Source: Gammaproteobacteria bacterium
GTDB lineage: Bacteria; Pseudomonadota; Gammaproteobacteria; Xanthomonadales; Rhodanobacteraceae
Length of the DNA: 33,598 bases
Assembly: GCA_021325195.1 (NCBI GenBank)
Contig: JAJPHQ010000026.1
Span: 1 to 33,598 of the forward strand
Direction of reading: 5' to 3'
A program made the position numbers and the translations under genes. Positions 28,910 to 33,598 of this stretch are shown here, piece after piece. Within the stretch, counting starts at the first letter, position 1. Every line of letters begins with the position of its first letter. The notes under the pieces are model-generated. The model saw nothing but the letters and a program-made list of their open reading frames with translations. It had not been told where the DNA came from and ran no database searches.

Positions 28910-29647
28910 TCAATCCGACCGGTGCCGGCGCAGCACCAGCAGCAGGCCCACCAGCAGGACACCGAAACCGAAGATGCCCAGCGCGGCCGGTTCGGGAACG
29001 GTGTAGAGGATGAAGTCCGCCCCCAGCAGGATGTTGCCGTCGTCGCGGCCGCTCTGATTGCGCAGGCTGGGCGTCACCCAGATGTCGGTCACGCCGAGCA
29101 GATCCTGGTCGGTGAAGTTGAACGAGCAGGTAGCCGGATGGCCCGTGCCGCCGAAGTCGGTGCAGCTTGCCAGCAGGGTCGGCGTGCAGGCGCCGCCCAC
29201 CGTGCAGGCAGCGCCCAGCAGGTAACCGGTTTCATCGCCGCCGGGATAACCGATCCCATTCACCGAGGAGAGATTGACCGTCAGGCTGCTCCAGCCGGTG
29301 AGATCCTTGATGTTCAGGTCGATCATCTGCCACGGCGTGGTGCCGATTTCCTTCTGGCTGCACGCGTTGTGGGTGGGATGCTGGTTGCAGGCGACGCCCA
29401 GACCCGTTTCAGCGGGGGTCGAGGCCTTGTAGGTCATGACGGCGGCGGTCCACGCACCGCTGTCGTATTCCCAGGCGGTGAGGTTCAGGATGCCATGGGG
29501 ATCGCCGATCACGGGCGAGTCCCAGCTATGGCTGCCGGCGGCGTTCTGGAGTCCCACATGAATGGGTATGGCTTGCGCCGAGAAGGCCGCCAGGCCCAGG
29601 AGTGCACCCAGACCCAACGTCATGGATCGCAGCAGGGAGTTGCGCAT
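28910..29647 (-). CDS. PEP-CTERM sorting-domain protein 3
   Basis: A 245-residue exported protein. The signal peptide is MRNSLLRSMTLGLGALLGLA with cleavage probably after SAQA. The body contains several Cys (VACNQHPTHNACSQ, LGAACTVGGACTPTLLASC, ATCSFNF) that could form disulfides, and no enzyme motif is recognised. The sorting signal is VPEPAALGIFGFGVLLVG with the basic tail RRHRSD. The start at 29647 gives a clean signal peptide; an ATG 13 codons upstream adds MPGKLVHGIPVIT, which would spoil it. A ribosome site GGTGA is near. Its leader holds an 8-bp hairpin at 29705-29724. It has its own sigma-54 promoter, IHF site, enhancer and terminator. Confidence 0.9.
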   Translation of the reverse strand: MRNSLLRSMTLGLGALLGLAAFSAQAIPIHVGLQNAAGSHSWDSPVIGDPHGILNLTAWEYDSGAWTAAVMTYKASTPAETGLGVACNQHPTHNACSQKEIGTTPWQMIDLNIKDLTGWSSLTVNLSSVNGIGYPGGDETGYLLGAACTVGGACTPTLLASCTDFGGTGHPATCSFNFTDQDLLGVTDIWVTPSLRNQSGRDDGNILLGADFILYTVPEPAALGIFGFGVLLVGLLLVLRRHRSD

Positions 29648-29737
29648 GGTGATCACCGGTATGCCGTGAACAAGCTTCCCTGGCAACGGAAGTCCTTCGT
29701 GGATTCAAGGGCCGCAGCCCTTGATCGTGAAATGAGG

Positions 29738-29754
29738 GGCATATTGCGTGCCAA
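29738..29754 (-). promoter_or_regulatory. Sigma-54 promoter, PEP-CTERM gene 3
   Basis: On the minus strand TTGGCACGCAATATGCC carries the full TTGGCACG half and GG-N10-GC spacing (GG at 29752-29751, GC at 29740-29739). The start is expected near 29727, giving an ~80-nt leader that contains the hairpin at 29705-29724. Confidence 0.88.
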
Positions 29755-29759
29755 GATCG

Positions 29760-29772
29760 CAAGCGGTTGATT
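29760..29772 (-). promoter_or_regulatory. IHF-binding site between enhancer and sigma-54 promoter (gene 3)
   Basis: On the minus strand AATCAACCGCTTG fits WATCAA-N4-TTR without a mismatch. The promoter-side edge is 8 nt from the -24 G, the same offset as at 28443-28455. Confidence 0.6.
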
Positions 29773-29811
29773 TACCTTGTCCGTCATCGAGACGATCGGG
29801 ATTTTCATCCC

Positions 29812-29832
29812 GAAAACGTAAGGTTTTTCGAC
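29812..29832 (-). promoter_or_regulatory. Candidate PrsR upstream activating site, PEP-CTERM gene 3
   Basis: GTCGAA, five bases, then TTACGTTTTC on the minus strand. TTAC begins at 29821, exactly 69 nt before the first G of the -24 element (29752). The dyad CGAAAA-N8-TTTTCG is clearest here. Confidence 0.78.
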
Positions 29833-30186
29833 GCTGATGATGGGCCGCGGACATAAATCCGCCCCATTCATTTTTCCGGCCAGTGGTCATGCGTTTTTCC
29901 ACCACGAATTCGCGCCCTCGATCGGATTGACTAAGCGATGGCCGGAGCCCGCCGAATGGACCCCACGATTTCGCGATGCCGCACGGACGAAAGCCCGTCG
30001 CGGCTTTCGACGGCGTCGATCGTTCGATGCTCCGCAAGGCGTCGCCTGAAAGTGCCGGAAAGTCCTGATCTGTGATCGGCCATCCCGACGCTGCCATTCG
30101 ACCGCCGTTGAAAGCGGCTTGCACGGGTTCCTGCAGGGGTACAGACTGCGCCGGTAAGTCGCGGGCTCGCGACGGGGGGCGGTCGC
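29833..30186. other. Intergenic region without a supported gene
   Basis: 354 bp upstream of the TPR protein gene. It contains a perfect 8-bp hairpin, CGAAAGCC-N6-GGCTTTCG, at 29988-30009 and an A/T-richer stretch near 29850-29900. Small frames on the minus strand run through the enhancer and promoter of PEP-CTERM gene 3 and lack starts, so they are not called. A promoter for the downstream gene is expected here but none stands out. No sigma-54 site was found on the plus strand. Confidence 0.5.
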
Positions 30187-32001
30187 GTGAAGGCAGCAGT
30201 GTTTTTCAGCGAGCTCAGGCGGCGCAACGTGTATCGCGCCGGCGCGTTCTACGCGGCCGCGGTGTGGGCGCTGGCACAGGGACTGGCGCAGTTGCTGCCG
30301 CTGTTCGGCGACTACAACTGGATCGCGCGCGGGTTCGTGATCGCCTGCGTGATCGGCTTTCCGTTCTGGCTGGCATTCGCCTGGTTCTACGAGATCACGC
30401 CGACCGGCTTGAAGCGCGAAAGCGAGGTCGCGCGTGACGACTCGCTCACCCGCGCGACCGGCAGGAAGATCGACCGCTGGATCATCGCCGTGCTCGCGAT
30501 CGCGGTGGTGCTGCTGGTCGCCAATACGCTGACGCGGCGCCGTGAAACCGCCGGCGCCATCGACGCCGGGAGCTTGCAGGCGCAGTTTGCGCAGATACCG
30601 GACAAATCCGTCGCCGTGCTGCCTCTCGCCAACGAAAGCGGCGATCCCAGACAGGAATACTTCTCCGACGGCCTGTCCGAAGAGCTGATTTCCGACCTCA
30701 CCCAGATCGACGGATTGAAGGTGATCGGCAAGTATTCCAGTTTCAAATTCCGCAACAGCAGGGACAGTCCCGCGCAGATCGGCCTCGCGCTGGGCGTGGC
30801 CCACCTGATCCAGGGTTCGCTGTTCCAGCAGGGCGATCGCATCCGCGTCACCGTCGGCATGATCCGCGCCGCCGACGGCCGCAGCGTGTGGTCGCACAGC
30901 TACGAGGCGCAACTGCGGGACGTGTTCGCGATCCAGTCGCAGATCGGCCACGCGGTCGCCGCCGCGCTCAAGATCAAGCTGCTGGGCCAGCCGCTGGTGT
31001 CCGACGACAAGCCGCCGAGCGGCAACGTCGAAGCCTACCAGCTCATGCTGCAGGGACACGCCCTCGTGCAGCGCCAGACCGAGGCCGGCTTCCGGCAGGG
31101 CGTCGCGCTGTTACGGCAGGCGCTCAAGCTAGATCCCGGTTACGCCTATGCCTGGGGCGTGCTGTCCACCGCGCTGGTCAATCAGGGACAGATCACGCTG
31201 ACGGGCGATGCCCGCGAGCAGGCCTACGCGCAGGCGCGCGTGGCGGCGGACAGGCAGCAGGCGCTGGCGCCAGACGCCGCGGAGACCTACCTCGTCCGCG
31301 GTTATCTGCTGTCGAACGTCGACAACGATCCGCCGGGCGCGCTGGCGCAATTCAAACGCGCCTCGGAGCTGGCGCCGAACAACGGCAGGGTGATGACTTT
31401 CCTCGCCTACGGACTCGCGACCGTCGGACAACTGGAGCAGTCGGCCGACCTGTTCCGCAAAGCCATCGCCACCGATCCCCTGCACGCCTACCAGTACGCG
31501 AGTCTGGCCAGCGTGCTGCTGGGCCAGCGCCAGCTCGACGCCGCCGAACAGGCGACCCGCAAGGCGCTCACGCTGCAACCCGATTATCCGGGCCTGTACG
31601 TGATGCTGGCGCAGATCGACATCCTGCGCGGCGATGCCGCCGCCGCCCAGCGCGACGCAAAACAGGAAACCGATCCGGTGCTGGGGCCGTGGGTACGCGC
31701 GATGGCGCTGCAGATCGGTCCCGACCGCGGGCAGGCCGATCTGGCGTTGCATGATTACGTGGCGAAGTACGGCCACACCGAACCCTATTTCGTCGCCGAC
31801 CTGTATGCGTTGCGCGCCCAGCCCGACGCGATGTTCGACTGGCTGCAACACGCCCTCGCGCAGCACGACCCGGCGATTTTCAGCCTGCTGTTCGATCCCT
31901 TCCCGCTCGCCTACCGGCACGATCCGCGTTTCGCCGCCTTGTGCCGGCAAGCGGGCTTGCTGCCGCCGAGCCCATCGCCGTTGACGGGCAGCGCGGGCTG
32001 A
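30187..32001 (+). CDS. Membrane-anchored FlgO/TolB-like TPR protein
   Basis: A 604-residue protein. N-terminal hydrophobic segments at about 18-38, 48-69 and 98-114 are preceded by the recurrent start FFSELRRRNVYRAGAFYAAA. A TolB-N/FlgO-like domain follows at about 138-255 (IPDKSVAVLPLANESGDPRQEYFSDGLSEELISDLTQI, then HLIQGSLFQQGDRIRVTVGMI), and TPR repeats extend from about 285 to 530. Proteins of this plan are common in Xanthomonadales, usually behind a winged-helix or cyclase domain. Here no such output domain is present. The start is GTG with GGGGGG about 7 nt upstream. The role is unknown; protein interaction in the periplasm is likely. It seems to be monocistronic. Confidence 0.7.
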   Translation: MKAAVFFSELRRRNVYRAGAFYAAAVWALAQGLAQLLPLFGDYNWIARGFVIACVIGFPFWLAFAWFYEITPTGLKRESEVARDDSLTRATGRKIDRWIIAVLAIAVVLLVANTLTRRRETAGAIDAGSLQAQFAQIPDKSVAVLPLANESGDPRQEYFSDGLSEELISDLTQIDGLKVIGKYSSFKFRNSRDSPAQIGLALGVAHLIQGSLFQQGDRIRVTVGMIRAADGRSVWSHSYEAQLRDVFAIQSQIGHAVAAALKIKLLGQPLVSDDKPPSGNVEAYQLMLQGHALVQRQTEAGFRQGVALLRQALKLDPGYAYAWGVLSTALVNQGQITLTGDAREQAYAQARVAADRQQALAPDAAETYLVRGYLLSNVDNDPPGALAQFKRASELAPNNGRVMTFLAYGLATVGQLEQSADLFRKAIATDPLHAYQYASLASVLLGQRQLDAAEQATRKALTLQPDYPGLYVMLAQIDILRGDAAAAQRDAKQETDPVLGPWVRAMALQIGPDRGQADLALHDYVAKYGHTEPYFVADLYALRAQPDAMFDWLQHALAQHDPAIFSLLFDPFPLAYRHDPRFAALCRQAGLLPPSPSPLTGSAG

Positions 32002-32438
32002 GCGATCGACGCCAGGGCCGCGGGGCGTCGCGGAACCGCGATCACGGATCGATCCATCGGATTGTCCGGACCTCGCTCCGGTGATGTCGCGACGATCACT
32101 CGCGGCCGTGCCGGCGCGGCTGCGGTCCTGATTGTCGAGCGCGTCCACGCGCACCTCGCCCTGCTTCGAATGTGCCGCATTCCACCGAACGGCATGCCAA
32201 ACATGCACGGGTTAGTCAAGGCGTGGTGGACTTCACAATTCATCGCGAACTCATATGTGTAAGGTACTTTCCCCGCTCATGAAGGAATCCGGCGGCATCG
32301 CCGTTCCGACATAGCACTTGAAGATCTCGAACAGGGTGGCGTGACCCCTCGCGGGCCACGAAGGGGGATCTTTGTGCCCTTGAAACCCGTGGCGCAGAAC
32401 GGGTCAGGGGGTTTGTCATCCGACGCGAAGCTAGGGAA
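32002..32438. other. Long untranslated region with hairpins, no gene seen
   Basis: 437 bp between two plus-strand genes. Just after the TPR gene is a 7-bp stem CGACGCC-N10-GGCGTCG (32007-32030) without a T-run, which may end the transcript. An A/T-rich stretch around 32230-32265 (TTCACA, then TATGTG 16 nt later) is a weak sigma-70 candidate. From about 32290 to 32438 the sequence can form several short stems (GGCG-GCAT-CGCC; ACCCGT-N8-ACGGGT) and ends with CCGACGCGAAGCTAGGG just before the start codon. It looks like a structured leader, but I could not match it to a known riboswitch. Confidence 0.4.
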
Positions 32439-33598
32439 ATGACCGTGAATACGAACCGGCAATCACCAACGTCGAATCGGGGGACCCGCCTTTTTCGGAT
32501 GGCCGGAAAACGGATGGGTGCCTACTGGGGATGCGTCCTGCTGTTGGGCGCGGCGCAGGCACACGCAGCAGCGGTGGTCACGGACTACGCGGTCAGCCTG
32601 GCCCCGCAAACGCAAAGCAACGTTCCGGTCACCTTCGGGCAGGTCTTCAAGGACGGTGATGTTCCCGCCGGCGCGACCTTGACCGCCAGCGTCAACGGCC
32701 AGCCGGTGACCCTGCAGGTGGATGCCAAGGCGACCAACCCGGACGGCAGCCTGCGCCACGCGGTGCTGACGGCGCTGGTTCCCTGGTTGCCGGCCGGTGC
32801 AAAGCTGCCGCTTGCGCTCGGCACGGGATCCGATTCGACGGGCCAGGGCAATCCGGTCACGCTGTCGCAACTGCTCGCGACCAATTACAACGCCGGAGTG
32901 GCGATCAGTCTTGGCGGCAAGACCTACACGCTGAGCGCGCGCGGTCTCTTGCAGGCGGCCGCGAATGCGAATGCCTGCGCGCCATGGGACACCCAGTGCA
33001 ACACCTGGCTTTCCGGTCCGCTGGTCAGCGAGTGGGTGGTCAACGGCCCCGTGACGGCAGCCGACGGCACCACCAATCCCAGCCTGCAGGTCTTTTTCGC
33101 GGTGCGCGCCTACGCCGGCACCACGCCCGGCAGCATCGGCTTCGTGCGCACCGACATCATCGTCGAGAACACCCGTGCGTTCTCGCCGCAGGCCCAGCCG
33201 CAGTACACCGCGACCCTCACTTCCGGCAGCGCCAGCTACACCAGCCCCGCGCTCACCCAGTACACCGCCACCCGCTGGCACAAGGTGCTGTGGTGGAACA
33301 ACGCCCAGCCGCAGGTTTATCTGCAACAAGACACCCGGTACATCCAGGCCAGCAAGGCCGTCTCGCAATACATGCCGCTGACGCCCGACGAATCGTTCCT
33401 GGGCAGCCTGCGCCAGTTCTGCGCGCCACTGGATTATTGCGACCAGACGCAGGCGATGGGCACCACCGGCGCCCAGGCCGCGATCGGCCCCCTGCCGCGC
33501 TGGACCAGCGTGTACATCGTCGATCCCGACGTGCGTGCCTACAACTGGATGCTGGCCAACACCGACGCACTCGGTGCCTACAGCATCCATTACCGCGA
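32439..33598 (+). CDS. Secreted protein of unknown family, truncated at window end
   Basis: An open frame of 386 codons reaching the window edge. After a 25-residue basic N-region comes a signal-like hydrophobic stretch (MGAYWGCVLLLGAAQAHAAA), so the mature protein is exported. The body is beta-rich and polar: VPVTFGQVFKDGDVPAGATL, DAKATNPDGSLRHAVLTALV, then paired Cys (CAPWDTQCNTW; CAPLDYC) and many Thr/Ser/Gln. I do not recognise the family, and no catalytic motif is seen. The ATG at 32439 has a GGGA only 2 nt upstream; ATG codons at 32499 and 32514 are alternatives that would give a more ordinary signal peptide. Whether it ends with a sorting signal cannot be known from here. Confidence 0.65.
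   Translation, partial: MTVNTNRQSPTSNRGTRLFRMAGKRMGAYWGCVLLLGAAQAHAAAVVTDYAVSLAPQTQSNVPVTFGQVFKDGDVPAGATLTASVNGQPVTLQVDAKATNPDGSLRHAVLTALVPWLPAGAKLPLALGTGSDSTGQGNPVTLSQLLATNYNAGVAISLGGKTYTLSARGLLQAAANANACAPWDTQCNTWLSGPLVSEWVVNGPVTAADGTTNPSLQVFFAVRAYAGTTPGSIGFVRTDIIVENTRAFSPQAQPQYTATLTSGSASYTSPALTQYTATRWHKVLWWNNAQPQVYLQQDTRYIQASKAVSQYMPLTPDESFLGSLRQFCAPLDYCDQTQAMGTTGAQAAIGPLPRWTSVYIVDPDVRAYNWMLANTDALGAYSIHYR

Noticed and set aside
29705-30124. A 139-codon minus-strand frame
   Set aside because: It covers the enhancer, IHF site and promoter of PEP-CTERM gene 3, and no family likeness was found.
32290-32438. c-di-GMP-I (GEMM) riboswitch
   Set aside because: Only a short 3' segment resembles the consensus; the conserved 5' half and tetraloop-receptor part were not found, so it is left as a structured leader.

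Overview
The window is GC-rich, densely coding chromosomal DNA. It looks like a gammaproteobacterium of the Xanthomonadales (Rhodanobacteraceae-like). That placement is inferred from gene content, codon use and the PEP-CTERM/Prs genes; no rRNA or tRNA gene was seen to confirm it.

Left third (1-14000), mostly housekeeping: a truncated APC amino acid permease, a periplasmic CpdB-type nucleotidase followed 2 bp later by ubiA, an FkbM-like protein, an S41-type protease apparently inserted at the 3' end of comF, the biotin operon bioB-bioF-bioH-bioC, a frameshifted tag gene, a secreted YVTN beta-propeller and an EamA transporter.

Middle and right (14271-29832) is part of an exosortase/PEP-CTERM extracellular-matrix locus. 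Sugar genes: a TviB/WbpA-type nucleotide-sugar dehydrogenase, a CapI-type epimerase, galE, a YdcF-like protein and wecB. The regulators prsK and prsR and the TPR lipoprotein gene prsT form a minus-strand operon behind wecB. Three PEP-CTERM cargo genes surround them (18887-19582, 27467-28354, 28910-29647). No exosortase gene lies in the window.

Main discovery: all three PEP-CTERM genes have the same promoter architecture. Each has a sigma-54 -24/-12 element with exact GG-N10-GC spacing. Each also has an upstream dyad-like element, GTCGRA-N5-TTACRTTTTY, whose TTAC starts exactly 69 nt before the first G of the -24 element. Two of the three carry a perfect IHF consensus at the same offset (8 nt from the -24 G). 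This is best read as the PrsR enhancer, and it ties the nearby PrsK/PrsR pair to its cargo. Between two cargo genes lies a 160-bp run of five end-to-end long hairpins with unrelated stems (28611-28770).

Right end (30187-33598): a membrane-anchored FlgO/TolB-like TPR protein, then a long untranslated leader and the start of a secreted protein of unknown family that runs off the window.
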